Notes: generated from the letters alone by a model not told the origin. A DNA stretch of 51,032 nt from Eubacteriaceae bacterium CHKCI004 (GCA_900016875.1 FCNR01000077.1:1-51032), one strand, 5' to 3'; shown: positions 16,539 through 25,807, counted from the stretch's first letter. Made by a program: numbers and translations.

Positions 16539-17654
16539 TCACGGCTGCCGGTTCTTTGGGAGTTCTACCCAGAATGCAGTCTCACGGCTGTCGCTCTCCA
16601 CGCGGATCTCTCCCTCGTGGAGTTCCACGATTCTTTTCACAATGGCCAGTCCGATACCTGTGCCTTCCGCAGCGTGGGAAGTATCGGACTGATAAAATTT
16701 ATTAAAAATACGTTTCCGGTCCTCTTCTTTGATCTGAGGGCCATTATTTTTGATGGCAACGGCGACCGTTCCGTCTTCCTGACGCTCTTCGTCAGGATGC
16801 TCCCGGATGAGAACCGTTATCTTTCCTTTCTCCGGCGCAAATTTTATGGCGTTGTCCAGAAGATTTACCCATACCTGCTTCATCATTTCTTCATCTGCCT
16901 GAATCATATGTTCATTGAAATCACAGGAAATCTCCAGCTCCTTCTGGCTCCATTTTTTCTCCAGCAGGAGAACAGAACGCCGAAGCTGTTCTGAAAGATT
17001 GTATTCTTTCACGCCGCTTAAGATCGTCTGATTCTCCACTCTTGTCATATCCAGCACATTGGTAGCCATCTCCGCCAGACGACCGGACTCCTGCTCGATG
17101 ATGGACAGGTATTCCCGGGTCTGCTCCGCTTCCAGATTTCCCCGGCACAAAAGTCTGGCAAATCCATAAATGGAGACAATAGGCGTCTTAAATTCATGGG
17201 AAAAATTATTGACAAAATCAGAACGGAGCATTTCTGTATTGGAAAGCTCTTCTGCCATCTTATTGAAGCTGTCCGCAAGCTTTCTTCCGATTTTCCGTTC
17301 TCCAAAATACAGCCGAACCGAATAATCGCCGTCCGCAAGCTGATTCATGGCGCGGATCAGTTTATTCAGCGGCCGCAGAGAAATACGCCCCACCACAAAG
17401 GAGACGATCGTTCCCACGAAAACACTCGCCAAGGCAAACTCCAGCAATACAAAAGTCAGGCCGTAGCGCGCGGAATGAGGAAAATGAAAAATTCCGGCCT
17501 TAATCAGCAGCCAGGTAACAAACACAACGAACGCCATGGTCACAACCAGAACAAAAAATGCGACGACCGTCACAAGAACAATGAGAGGAAAAGGACTTTT
17601 TGGCTTTCTTTTCCTTCTCGTCCACCCTCTTTTTCCACTGCGCTTCTTCTTCAT
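16539..17654 (-). CDS. sensor histidine kinase
   Basis: Membrane sensor kinase of 371 residues. A basic N-terminus is followed by two transmembrane helices (about 24-51 and 63-89) with only a very short external loop, so signal sensing is probably within the membrane (intramembrane-sensing type). A HAMP domain follows (about 90-140), then HisKA with the phosphorylated His153 in NFSHEFKTPIVSIYG, and HATPase_c with the N box VNLLDNAIKFAP and G box GTGIGLAIVKRIVELHEG. Its ATG overlaps the stop of the response-regulator gene (ATGA). The signal is unknown; short-loop kinases often sense envelope or antimicrobial stress. Confidence 0.93.
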   Translation of the reverse strand: MKKKRSGKRGWTRRKRKPKSPFPLIVLVTVVAFFVLVVTMAFVVFVTWLLIKAGIFHFPHSARYGLTFVLLEFALASVFVGTIVSFVVGRISLRPLNKLIRAMNQLADGDYSVRLYFGERKIGRKLADSFNKMAEELSNTEMLRSDFVNNFSHEFKTPIVSIYGFARLLCRGNLEAEQTREYLSIIEQESGRLAEMATNVLDMTRVENQTILSGVKEYNLSEQLRRSVLLLEKKWSQKELEISCDFNEHMIQADEEMMKQVWVNLLDNAIKFAPEKGKITVLIREHPDEERQEDGTVAVAIKNNGPQIKEEDRKRIFNKFYQSDTSHAAEGTGIGLAIVKRIVELHEGEIRVESDSRETAFWVELPKNRQP

Positions 17655-18325
17655 ACTTTTCTCACCGCCTTATATCCAAGTCCCCGGACAGAGACAATCT
17701 CAAACTCATCCCATCCTTCGAACCGCTTTCGCAGCCGTCCGATATGCACGGTCACCGTCTCCCAGCCCGTATCGCTGTCCATCCCCCAGATTTCGTCCAT
17801 GAGCTGAATCCTGGTAAAAATCTGTCCCGGATAGGAAAGCAGCTTATACAAAAGAAGAAATTCTTTCTGCGGAAGCTCCTGCGTCTTCCCATGGCCTGTG
17901 ACAGTCATGGAATTATAATCAAGAACCACATTCCCTATGACAATTCTCTGCTCGCTGACTATCTTTGCCCGGCGCAGCAGCGCGCGAATGCGCAGCAGCA
18001 TCTCTTCTTCATCCACCGGCTTGGTCATGTAATCGTCCGTCCCGACAAGAAATCCTTTCTTCTTATCAGCCGGGAGCTGTTTTGCTGATACCATCAATAT
18101 CGGAATAGTATCCTGCACATCCCGCAATTCTTTTGTGAGAGTATAGCCGTCCATCTCCGGCATCATAATATCCAGAACAATCAGATCAATATGCTCTCTG
18201 CCCAGAATATCCAGAGCCTGCACACCGTTTTCCGCCGTGGTTACAGTATAGTGCGCCTCTTCCAGCACCGCCTGCATATATCTTCTTGTATTTTTATCAT
18301 CGTCCACAACTAATATACGAAACAT
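17651..18325 (-). CDS. OmpR/PhoB-family response regulator
   Basis: DNA-binding response regulator of 224 residues. The receiver domain spans residues 1-115 with acidic residues VVDDD (8-10), phosphoacceptor Asp52 (VLDIMMPEMDG) and the conserved Lys in YMTKPVDEEE. A C-terminal winged helix (about 130-222) ends GWETVTVHIGRLRKRFEG and VRGLGYKAV. GGAGG precedes the ATG. It is the first gene of a two-gene operon with the sensor kinase, from a good promoter. Target genes are not evident; the neighbouring DUF4097-like gene and ABC exporter are candidates by position. Confidence 0.95.
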   Translation of the reverse strand: MFRILVVDDDKNTRRYMQAVLEEAHYTVTTAENGVQALDILGREHIDLIVLDIMMPEMDGYTLTKELRDVQDTIPILMVSAKQLPADKKKGFLVGTDDYMTKPVDEEEMLLRIRALLRRAKIVSEQRIVIGNVVLDYNSMTVTGHGKTQELPQKEFLLLYKLLSYPGQIFTRIQLMDEIWGMDSDTGWETVTVHIGRLRKRFEGWDEFEIVSVRGLGYKAVRKV

Positions 18326-18358
18326 GGTAGTTCCTCCGCTTTTTGTTTATATATTCTT

Positions 18359-18387
18359 ATTATAGCCGCTCCTCCTTATTCTGGCAA
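18359..18387 (-). promoter_or_regulatory. promoter of the two-component operon
   Basis: On the minus strand a -35 TTGCCA (18382-18387) and consensus -10 TATAAT (18359-18364) have 17-bp spacing, about 30 bp upstream of the response-regulator ATG. Confidence 0.7.
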
Positions 18388-18412
18388 ACCCGCCTTCCCG
18401 GGAAGACGCCAC

Positions 18413-18456
18413 GCGGCGCCGGCACGATATCCCGATTGCCTTCGTGCCGGCGCCGC
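18413..18456. terminator. GC-rich perfect inverted repeat, probable terminator of the cytidylate-kinase-like gene
   Basis: A perfect 15-bp GC-rich stem (18413-18427 with 18442-18456) encloses a 14-nt loop just past the stop of the kinase-like gene. No T tract follows on the minus strand, so it is either a weak terminator or a structural or regulatory element upstream of the two-component promoter. Confidence 0.5.
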
Positions 18457-18473
18457 TGTAAATACATCTGTTT

Positions 18474-19076
18474 TTATTTCCGGAAAAGCCCCTTCAGTAC
18501 TGCCACGCATCCCTCGATACCCAGCTGGGAAGAATCCAGGACAATGTCGTAATTTTTCATATCATTCCAGTGTCTTGTGGTATTGCCATAATAATATTTG
18601 GAACGTTTATTATCATACCTCTTCCGGGTACTTTCCACATCCTGCTCCGGAATATGATAATCCGCCATAATCCTTTTTTTCTTCTCCTCATTATTGGCCC
18701 GAATGAAGACCTTCACAACTCCGCTGTGTTTCTTCAGTGCCTCCGAGGCGCAATGACCAAGAAAAACGGCCGGGCCCTGTCCAGCAAAATACTCAATGGC
18801 CCGCTGTTCCTCGACGAACACCTTGCCTTCTCCGGAAAGCATATCAGAATCGCCGCTCTGAACCTTACTCATGACAAAAAGCGTGTAAAGAAAACTTCCG
18901 GAAACAGACTCCTCCAGATGCTGTATCTGATCGACAGATATACCATTTTTCCTGGAAACCGCTTCCAGAATCTCTGCTCCATAACAGGCGATGCCGCATT
19001 CTTCCGCAAGACGGCGGGCAATCTTGGTGCCGCCGCTGCCGTATTCTCTCTCTATGGTAATATAATTACATTTCAT
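18474..19076 (-). CDS. cytidylate-kinase-like family protein
   Basis: A 200-residue protein of the AAA_26/cytidylate-kinase-like family common in Clostridia. The N-terminus YITIEREYGSGGTKIARRLAEECG carries a modified P-loop (EYGSGGTKIA), and the C-terminal part has RKRYDNKRSKYYYGNTTRHWNDMKNYDIVLDSSQLG, typical of this family. It probably phosphorylates a nucleotide or small molecule, but the true housekeeping Cmk is usually a distinct protein, so the substrate is uncertain. The ATG at 19076 follows AAGGAA; a longer frame of 11 more codons was not used. It follows the ABC exporter genes by about 35 bp, on the same strand, so may be co-transcribed with them. Confidence 0.8.
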   Translation of the reverse strand: MKCNYITIEREYGSGGTKIARRLAEECGIACYGAEILEAVSRKNGISVDQIQHLEESVSGSFLYTLFVMSKVQSGDSDMLSGEGKVFVEEQRAIEYFAGQGPAVFLGHCASEALKKHSGVVKVFIRANNEEKKKRIMADYHIPEQDVESTRKRYDNKRSKYYYGNTTRHWNDMKNYDIVLDSSQLGIEGCVAVLKGLFRK

Positions 19077-19111
19077 AACAATTCCTTCTTTCTTCACAAA
19101 TCCCCACACAG

Positions 19112-20986
19112 TTATGACGCCTGATCAAACTGGCTGTTGTAGAGGTCGGCGTAGAATCCTCCTCTGGCAAGCAGCTCTTCGTGAGTGCCGCTCTCGATGA
19201 CGTCGCCGTCTTTTAAGACAAGAATCAAATCGGAATTCTTGATGGTGGAAAGACGATGGGCGATAACAAAAGAGGTTCTGTTCTCCATCAGCTTATCCAT
19301 GGCGTTTTGAATCTGCAGTTCAGTACGGGTATCCACGGAGCTGGTCGCCTCATCGAGAATCAGCATCGGTTTATCGGCAATCATGGCCCGGGCGATCGTG
19401 AGCTGCTGCTTCTGACCCTGAGAGAGATTCAGCTGATCATTCAGTACGGTGTCATAGCCATGCGGCAGTGTGTGAATAAAATGATCGAGTCCGACGGCTT
19501 TGCATGCCTGTTCCATTTTTTTATCATCGGCATCCGGCGTGCAGTAAATCAGATTTTCCCGCACAGTGCCTTCAAACAGCCAGGTATCCTGCAGTACCAT
19601 GCAGAACTGAGAATGTACATCCTCTCTCTTCATGGATCTGGTGGAAACGCCGTCGATCCGTATATCGCCGCTTTCAATCTCATAAAAGCGCATCAGCAGA
19701 TTGACCAGCGTGGTTTTTCCGGCTCCTGTCGGGCCGACGATGGCGATTTTCTGTCCGGGCTCCGCGTGAGCGGAAAAATCGTGGATGATGGTCTTTCCCG
19801 GATCGTAGCTGAACTTCACGTGGTCGAAATCCACATATCCGCGGGCTTTTTCCAGATGCGCCGTCTTCTCGCTCTCGTCTTCCATCTCTTGAGCTTCCAG
19901 GAACTCAAAGACACGCTCTCCTGCAGCCGCGCCGGACTGTAAGGACTGGGTCGCCTGGGCAATCTGCGAAAGCGGCTGTGTAAAGAAACGCACATACATC
20001 ATAAAAGCAACGATGACTTCAAAACCAATCTGCCCGTTCATGGTGAGAACCGCTCCGACGACGCAGACCGCCACATAACCCAGATTGCCGATAAAAATCA
20101 TCAGCGGCTGCATCAGTCCGGCCAGACACTGCGCCCTGAAAGCGCTGTCCCGCAGAGTACCATTCAGTTCATCAAAGGTTTTCTTCGCGTTTTCCTCATC
20201 GTTATAAGCCTTGACAACGGTATGACCAGAATACATTTCTTCAATATGCCCGTTCAGTTCTCCCAGATGCCGCTGCTGTCGGGCGAAATATTTCTGGGAA
20301 TGGGCGGTGATCACCCGCATCAGCATGAAGCCGATAAAAATTGCCGCAACAGCAGTAAGCGCCATGATCACATTGGTAATGAGCATCATAAATAAGGAAC
20401 CCACGAACAGAGTGATCGCCGATACCAGCATACCGACACTCTGGTTCAGCGACTGCGAAATCATATCCACATCGTTGGTTACCCGGGAAAGAATATCACC
20501 GTGGGAAGTATGGCTGTAAAATCCCATGGGGAGATTGTTGATTTTCCGGGTAATGTCGCTGCGCATCCGTCTGGAAACTACCTGGGCGATGGTCGTCATG
20601 ATAAAATGCTGTATAAAAGACAGCAGAATACTGCAGAGATAAAATCCAATCAGTGTAAACCCTATGCCTGCCACGGCATCAAGATCAATTCCCGTCATCA
20701 TGCCATCGGTGATCACCGCAGTCAGATCTGATAATTTATCCGGTCCGACCAGCGTGAAAATGGTACCGCCCGCAGCACAAAGAACAGCAATTATAATGGC
20801 GATTGAATAATTTTTACAGTAGAGTATCAGTTTCTTCCATGTACCGGTAAAATTTTTGGCTTTCTCACCGCCGCCCCTGCGCATGCCTGGTCCGCGGACG
20901 CCGCTGTTTCTCCCGGCAGCATTGGACGAATGGGCCTGGTTTTCCGTCTGGCCGGAAACATTTGTCTGATATTTCTTATTTTCCAT
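19112..20986 (-). CDS. ABC exporter half-transporter, catalytically complete subunit
   Basis: Permease-ATPase fusion of 624 residues. A 50-residue hydrophilic Asn/Gly/Arg-rich N-terminus precedes six transmembrane helices, then a nucleotide-binding domain with Walker A GPTGAGKTT, signature LSQGQKQQ, Walker B LILDEATSS with catalytic Glu, and switch His in IAHRLSTI. It pairs with the upstream gene, whose stop codon overlaps this start by one base (TAATG). Together they form a heterodimeric multidrug/lipid-type exporter of the LmrCD/BmrCD class. The substrate is unknown. Confidence 0.93.
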   Translation of the reverse strand: MENKKYQTNVSGQTENQAHSSNAAGRNSGVRGPGMRRGGGEKAKNFTGTWKKLILYCKNYSIAIIIAVLCAAGGTIFTLVGPDKLSDLTAVITDGMMTGIDLDAVAGIGFTLIGFYLCSILLSFIQHFIMTTIAQVVSRRMRSDITRKINNLPMGFYSHTSHGDILSRVTNDVDMISQSLNQSVGMLVSAITLFVGSLFMMLITNVIMALTAVAAIFIGFMLMRVITAHSQKYFARQQRHLGELNGHIEEMYSGHTVVKAYNDEENAKKTFDELNGTLRDSAFRAQCLAGLMQPLMIFIGNLGYVAVCVVGAVLTMNGQIGFEVIVAFMMYVRFFTQPLSQIAQATQSLQSGAAAGERVFEFLEAQEMEDESEKTAHLEKARGYVDFDHVKFSYDPGKTIIHDFSAHAEPGQKIAIVGPTGAGKTTLVNLLMRFYEIESGDIRIDGVSTRSMKREDVHSQFCMVLQDTWLFEGTVRENLIYCTPDADDKKMEQACKAVGLDHFIHTLPHGYDTVLNDQLNLSQGQKQQLTIARAMIADKPMLILDEATSSVDTRTELQIQNAMDKLMENRTSFVIAHRLSTIKNSDLILVLKDGDVIESGTHEELLARGGFYADLYNSQFDQAS

Positions 20987-22743
20987 TATGCCAATTCCTC
21001 CTTTGAAAGCTGTGAAAGAGCGATCTGCTGGTAAACGTCACAGGTCTTCATCAACTGGTCATGGGTGCCCATACCTGCTATCTTTCCGTCGTGCAGAACA
21101 ATAATCTTGTCGGCGTCACGGATTGTTCCGATTCGCTGTGCCACGATGATCCGGGTAGCGTCGCCGCATTCCTTTTCCAGCGCTTTACGGAGTACACGGT
21201 CCGTCTTATAATCCAGGGCAGAAAAAGAATCGTCAAAAATAAAGATTTCCGGATGACGGCAGATTGCTCTGGCAATGGACAGACGCTGCTTTTGTCCGCC
21301 GGACAGGTTTGCTCCGCCCTGCGCCACATAGCCGTCATAGGTACCCATCATTTTTTCTACAAAGTCATTGGCCTGCGCCGTGTACACAGCATCTACAATG
21401 TCCTCGTCAGGAAACTCCTCACGTCCGTTGTCTCCAAAGGCGATATTGCTTCGGACAGTTCCGGAAAACAGAGTTGCTTTCTGGGAAACATATCCAATCT
21501 TATTACGGAGTGTCTGTTGATTGTATTCACGGACGTCCACGCCGTCCACCAGCACCTGCCCTTCCGTAACGTCATAAAATCTGGGGATCAGGTTGATAAC
21601 CGTACTCTTGCCGCAGCCGGTGGAACCGATCAGCGCCACGGTCTCCCCCTTATGGGCGGTAAAGGAAATGTTGTGGAGCATGTCGCCGTCAGCATCCGGA
21701 TAGCGGAAACTTACATTGCGAAATTCCACCTCACCCTGCAAATCAGTCTCCGGCTGAGTGACCGGTCCGTCCTTAATGCTCGGCTCGGTATCAAGCACTT
21801 CGTTGATTCGTCTGGCAGCGACCGATGCACGGGGCAGGATAACAAGGATAATAACAAGCATCATGAAGGACATGACAACCTGCATGGCGTACTGGGAAAA
21901 GACGATCATATCAGAAAAAATAGACAGCTTCGCCGGCCCCTGCGCACCGTCCACCAGGTAAGCGCCTATCCAGTACACAGCCAGCGTCAATCCGTTCATG
22001 ACAAGCTGGATACCAGGCATCATGAACGCCATAGTCCGGCTGGCGAACAGCTGCGTCTTTGTGAGCCGCTCGTTGGCGTCCTCAAATTTTTTCTTCTGAT
22101 AGTCTTCTGCATTATAGGCGCGGATGACATTTAATCCGGTCAGATTCTCTCTGGTAATCCGGTTGATATCATCAGTGAGCATCTGCAGCTTTTTAAACTT
22201 CGGCATGGCAATAAGAATACAAGTGCCGACAATAAGCAGGAGAACCACAACAGCAACGCCGGTGCTGAATGTCCACTGCCAGCTCTTTCCCGCAATCTTT
22301 CCTATGGCCCATACCGCCGTGATCGGCGCCTTCAGAAGAACCTGCAGTCCCATAACGATGAACAGCTGCACCTGCATCACGTCGTTTGTGGAACGGGTGA
22401 TCAGGCTTGCTGTGGAAAACTTGCCGATATCCGCCATGGTGAAGGACTGCACCTGATGAAAGAGCATTCCTCGTAAATTGGCAGAAAAATTAGCTGCGAT
22501 CTTCGCAGCGCAGGTCACAGTACACACAGAGGCCGCAAAGCTGCCCAGCGCACAGCCAAGCATTTTTCCTCCGGCGGCAAGAATCTCGCTCATGGCGCTG
22601 CCTTCGGTCTGTACCAAAGTGGTGATTTCCGACATGTAATCCGGAATAGTCAAATCCATCCAAACCTGAAGGATTATGAACAACAATGCCGCAAAAGAGA
22701 GCGTCCACTCTGTTTTTGTAAACTTTTTAAGCAGTTTCAGCAT
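20986..22743 (-). CDS. ABC exporter half-transporter, degenerate-site subunit
   Basis: Permease-ATPase fusion of 585 residues. Six helices are followed by a nucleotide-binding domain with Walker A GSTGCGKST and signature LSGGQKQR. The Walker B ends FDDSFSALD with Asp replacing the catalytic Glu, and the switch His is Gln (VAQRIGTI). This degeneracy is the known mark of the non-catalytic half in heterodimeric exporters, so with the downstream subunit it makes an asymmetric pair. The ATG at 22743 has GGAG at 8-nt spacing and is preferred to one 6 codons upstream. No regulator gene sits directly upstream, unlike the second exporter of this window. Confidence 0.93.
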   Translation of the reverse strand: MLKLLKKFTKTEWTLSFAALLFIILQVWMDLTIPDYMSEITTLVQTEGSAMSEILAAGGKMLGCALGSFAASVCTVTCAAKIAANFSANLRGMLFHQVQSFTMADIGKFSTASLITRSTNDVMQVQLFIVMGLQVLLKAPITAVWAIGKIAGKSWQWTFSTGVAVVVLLLIVGTCILIAMPKFKKLQMLTDDINRITRENLTGLNVIRAYNAEDYQKKKFEDANERLTKTQLFASRTMAFMMPGIQLVMNGLTLAVYWIGAYLVDGAQGPAKLSIFSDMIVFSQYAMQVVMSFMMLVIILVILPRASVAARRINEVLDTEPSIKDGPVTQPETDLQGEVEFRNVSFRYPDADGDMLHNISFTAHKGETVALIGSTGCGKSTVINLIPRFYDVTEGQVLVDGVDVREYNQQTLRNKIGYVSQKATLFSGTVRSNIAFGDNGREEFPDEDIVDAVYTAQANDFVEKMMGTYDGYVAQGGANLSGGQKQRLSIARAICRHPEIFIFDDSFSALDYKTDRVLRKALEKECGDATRIIVAQRIGTIRDADKIIVLHDGKIAGMGTHDQLMKTCDVYQQIALSQLSKEELA

Positions 22744-22862
22744 AGTATTAACTCCTTTCATAATCTTGAGAGTGATAATACAATAAGGTGGAAAAATAAA
22801 CTGAATCTAAACAGAAGAGCTGAATTAAATTACAAAGGATATACAAGAAGTGATCACATCAG

Positions 22863-22891
22863 AAAAGGAAGCTCCATTAATCGGAACTCCC
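22863..22891 (-). terminator. rho-independent terminator after cysK
   Basis: A 9-bp stem (22867-22875 with 22883-22891, including G-U pairs) has a 7-nt loop and is followed on the minus strand by TTTT. It is 10 bp past the cysK stop. Confidence 0.75.
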
Positions 22892-22901
22892 TTTTTATTT
22901 T

Positions 22902-23831
22902 CTACTGAAACAGCGGTGTGGAATAGTACCGGTCTCCGTTGTCCGGCAGCAGCACAACGATGGTCTTTCCTTCGTTTTCCGGCTTCTTCGCCTCTTCCAT
23001 GGCGGCGTAGAGTGCCGCACCGGAGGAAATTCCCACCAGGAAACCTTCTGTTTTGGCGAGTTCTTTGCCATACTCAAAGGCGGCGTCATTCTCCACTGTT
23101 ACAACCTTATCATAGATATCTGTGTCAAGAATCTCCGGCACAAAGCCTGCGCCGATGCCCTGAATCTTGTGCGGGCCGGCTGTGCCCTCCGACAGCATCG
23201 GGGAAGCTGCCGGTTCCATGGCGATGATTTTTATGTCCGGATTCTTTTCTTTCAGATAGCTGCCGATTCCAGTAACCGTTCCGCCGGTTCCCACGCCGGC
23301 CACAAAGATGTCCACCTCTCCGTCGGTATCTTCCCAGATCTCCGGGCCGGTGGTCTTCCGGTGTGCCGCCGGATTGGCCGGATTCTCAAACTGTCCCGGA
23401 ATAAAGCTGTTAGGAATCTCTTTTGCCAGCTCCTCCGCCTTGGCGATGGCTCCCTTCATGCCTTCCGCTCCCGGCGTCAGCACAATCTCAGCCCCGTAAG
23501 CCTTCAAAATATTTCTCCGCTCCACGCTCATGGTATCCGGCATGGTGAGAATCGCCCTATAGCCTTTTGCCACAGCCATGGCCGCAAGACCGATTCCGGT
23601 GTTGCCGGAAGTCGGCTCGATGATCGTCGCTCCCTCAGAGATCAGACCTCTTGCTTCCGCATCCTCGAGCATCTCCTTTGCCACACGGTCCTTGACGCTT
23701 CCCGCCGGATTAAAATACTCAAGCTTCAGGAGAAGCCGCGCCTTCAGGTTCCATTTCTTCTCAAGATTCACCGCCTCCACCAGAGGGGTACGTCCAACTA
23801 AATCAAGAATTCCTCCATATATTTTTGCCAT
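22902..23831 (-). CDS. cysK: cysteine synthase (O-acetylserine sulfhydrylase)
   Basis: PLP enzyme of 309 residues that makes cysteine from O-acetylserine and sulfide. The PLP lysine is Lys47 in NPAGSVKDR, the phosphate/substrate loop is [12 protein letters not shown] (about residues 71-82) and the glycine-rich PLP-phosphate loop is [12 protein letters not shown]. Length and motifs match CysK/CysM type A synthases. GGAGG precedes the ATG. It follows metY by about 100 bp on the same strand, placing two sulfide-fixing enzymes side by side; they may be co-transcribed. No T-box, S-box or other riboswitch was seen in the gap between them. Confidence 0.95.
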   Translation of the reverse strand: MAKIYGGILDLVGRTPLVEAVNLEKKWNLKARLLLKLEYFNPAGSVKDRVAKEMLEDAEARGLISEGATIIEPTSGNTGIGLAAMAVAKGYRAILTMPDTMSVERRNILKAYGAEIVLTPGAEGMKGAIAKAEELAKEIPNSFIPGQFENPANPAAHRKTTGPEIWEDTDGEVDIFVAGVGTGGTVTGIGSYLKEKNPDIKIIAMEPAASPMLSEGTAGPHKIQGIGAGFVPEILDTDIYDKVVTVENDAAFEYGKELAKTEGFLVGISSGAALYAAMEEAKKPENEGKTIVVLLPDNGDRYYSTPLFQ

Positions 23832-23934
23832 AATGATTTCCTCCTGTTTTTTCTATAGTATTTCTGCTTTTACCTTCTATTATTATAAATGTTTTGTGAA
23901 TTCTGCGTATTTCTTCCGACACATTTACACCAAT

Positions 23935-25251
23935 TTATAATTCCTCGGCTACCGCCCGGAATGCCTCATCCAGATCCTCGATGATATCGTCGATGTGTTC
24001 TGTTCCGATGGAAAGCCGGATGGTGTTCGGATAGATTCCCTGCTCCAGCAGCTCTTCGGCGTTAAGTTCCGCGTGAGTGGTGGACGCCGGGTGAATCACG
24101 AGAGATTTCACGTCCGCCACATTGGCAAGAAGTGAGAACAGCTCCAGGTTATCGATGAAGGTGCGGGCGGTATCCTCGCCTCCCTTTATCTCAAAGGTGA
24201 AAATAGAGCCGCCTCCCTTCGGGAAGTATTTTGCGTAAAGTCTCTTCTGCTCCTCGTCCTCTGTGGCCAGCGGATGATGAATCGCCTCCACCAGCGGCTG
24301 TTTTTTCAGATACTCGATGACCTTCTGCGTATTTTCTACGTGACGCTCCACCCGGAGGGACAATGTCTCCAGTCCCTGCAGGAAGAAAAATGCGTGAAAC
24401 GGAGAAAGACATGCGCCCGTATCCCGCAGCAGGATGGCACGGATTCTCGCAGAAAATGCAGCGTCTCCTGCCGCGTCCACAAAGCTCAGCCCGTGGTAGC
24501 TTGGGTTCGGTTCCGTAAACTGCGGGAACTTTCCTGACGCTTTCCAGTCAAATCTGCCGGAGTCCACAATGACGCCGCCGATGCTCGTACCGTGGCCGCC
24601 GATAAATTTCGTAGCCGAGTGGATCACGATATCCGCTCCGTACTCGATGGGCCGCAGCAGATACGGTGTGGCAAAAGTTGCGTCGATCATCAGCGGGATC
24701 TGATGGGCGTAGGCAATCTTTGCGATGGCCTCCACATCCGCCACTTCCGAATTCGGATTGCCAAGAGCCTCTATGTACAGCGCCTTTGTATTGTCCTGAA
24801 TGGCCTCCTCAAAGGCCTGCGGACGCAGCGGGTCCACAAAGGTTGTGGTGATGCCGTAATCCGGCAGCGTGTGGGCCAGCAGGTTGTAGCTTCCGCCGTA
24901 AAGATTCTTCGCCGCCACGATGTGTCCGCCGCCCAGGGCGATATTCTGCACTGCGTAGGTCACTGCCGCCGCACCGGACGCTGTGGCAACCGCTGCCACG
25001 CCCCCCTCGAGGGCCGCCATTCTCTTCTCAAAAATCTCCACCGTCGGGTTCGTAAGCCGGGAATAAATATTCCCCGCGTCTTTCAGAGCAAACCGGTCTG
25101 CCGCATGCTCCGAGTTATGAAAAACGTAGGAAGAAGTCTGATAAATCGGCACCGCTCTGGCGTCTGTGGCCGGGTCCGCCTCCTCCTGTCCCACGTGCAG
25201 CTGTAATGTTTCGAATCTGAAATTTCTGTCTTTATAATTTTTTTTCGCCAT
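23935..25251 (-). CDS. metY: O-acetylhomoserine sulfhydrylase (MetY/Cys-Met PLP family)
   Basis: PLP-dependent enzyme of 438 residues that condenses O-acetylhomoserine with sulfide to homocysteine, for methionine synthesis. The N-terminus FETLQLHVGQEEADPATDAR and PIYQTSSYVF are typical of MetY. The PLP lysine is Lys215 in HSATKFIGGHGT. The length of about 430 separates it from the shorter cystathionine gamma-synthase/lyase group (about 380). A strong promoter gives only a 30-nt leader, so no SAM riboswitch fits. Paired with cysK downstream. Confidence 0.94.
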   Translation of the reverse strand: MAKKNYKDRNFRFETLQLHVGQEEADPATDARAVPIYQTSSYVFHNSEHAADRFALKDAGNIYSRLTNPTVEIFEKRMAALEGGVAAVATASGAAAVTYAVQNIALGGGHIVAAKNLYGGSYNLLAHTLPDYGITTTFVDPLRPQAFEEAIQDNTKALYIEALGNPNSEVADVEAIAKIAYAHQIPLMIDATFATPYLLRPIEYGADIVIHSATKFIGGHGTSIGGVIVDSGRFDWKASGKFPQFTEPNPSYHGLSFVDAAGDAAFSARIRAILLRDTGACLSPFHAFFFLQGLETLSLRVERHVENTQKVIEYLKKQPLVEAIHHPLATEDEEQKRLYAKYFPKGGGSIFTFEIKGGEDTARTFIDNLELFSLLANVADVKSLVIHPASTTHAELNAEELLEQGIYPNTIRLSIGTEHIDDIIEDLDEAFRAVAEEL

Positions 25252-25286
25252 AATCTTGTGTATGTCCTTTCATTTAAGTCTTTTGT

Positions 25287-25315
25287 ATCATACATTTCTT
25301 TTCCTACTTTGTCAA
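25287..25315 (-). promoter_or_regulatory. metY promoter
   Basis: On the minus strand a consensus -35 TTGACA (25310-25315), 17-bp spacer and -10 TATGAT (25287-25292). The implied leader is about 30 nt. Confidence 0.8.
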
Positions 25316-25436
25316 TAGGAAAAAGGGTCTTTTTTTCAAAATCTTATTCATCAACAACATTTTTCTCTCATGCATAAATATATTTTTTCCGGAGATACTG
25401 TCCTTATCTATATCTATAACACTAAGGAGTGATACT

Positions 25437-25745
25437 ATGCCAGTTACTGTTACCAATCAAAATTTTTCCCGGATAATTTTCTCCGGCCCGAATCCCGTCC
25501 TTTTATATTTCTCCAGTCCTGAAAACGAAATATCACGCAGGCAGGATACCATTCTTCGGCTTTTTGCCCACGAACATCCGGAGATTGTCATAGGGCGGAT
25601 TAATACACGAAAGGAACCGTCTCTGGCCGCCATGTACGGCATTGAGACGATTCCTTCTATTAAGATATTCAAAAACGGAAAATGTACTGCCACCGCCGCC
25701 GGTCTGCAGGACAAACCGCAGATCTCCCGGCTTCTGATTCAGTAA
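25437..25745 (+). CDS. thioredoxin-fold protein lacking the CxxC motif
   Basis: A small protein of 102 residues with a thioredoxin-like outline: strand VLLYFSSP, helix, strand IVIGRINT, and the conserved cis-proline segment GIETIPSIKIFKNGK (Pro73). Where thioredoxin has WCGPC, this protein has FSSPENEIS, so both active-site cysteines are missing and there is no cysteine before residue 84. It cannot act as a dithiol reductase and may be a binding or chaperone-like variant. GGAG precedes the ATG. It is divergent from metY and ends in its own hairpin terminator. Confidence 0.75.
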   Translation: MPVTVTNQNFSRIIFSGPNPVLLYFSSPENEISRRQDTILRLFAHEHPEIVIGRINTRKEPSLAAMYGIETIPSIKIFKNGKCTATAAGLQDKPQISRLLIQ

Positions 25746-25764
25746 AACATTTTCATATTTGACC

Positions 25765-25800
25765 GCGGGAACGATGACCGGACGATTGGAACGTTCCCGC
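25765..25800. terminator. terminator between thioredoxin-like and ZIP genes
   Basis: A perfect 9-bp stem (25765-25773 with 25792-25800) lies between convergent genes, with T-rich or A-rich flanks on both sides, so it can serve both directions. Confidence 0.7.
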
Positions 25801-25807
25801 AGAAATT

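Noticed and set aside
25252-25436. SAM (S-box) or other methionine riboswitch upstream of metY
   Set aside because: The promoter at 25287-25315 leaves only about a 30-nt leader, too short; no S-box core seen.
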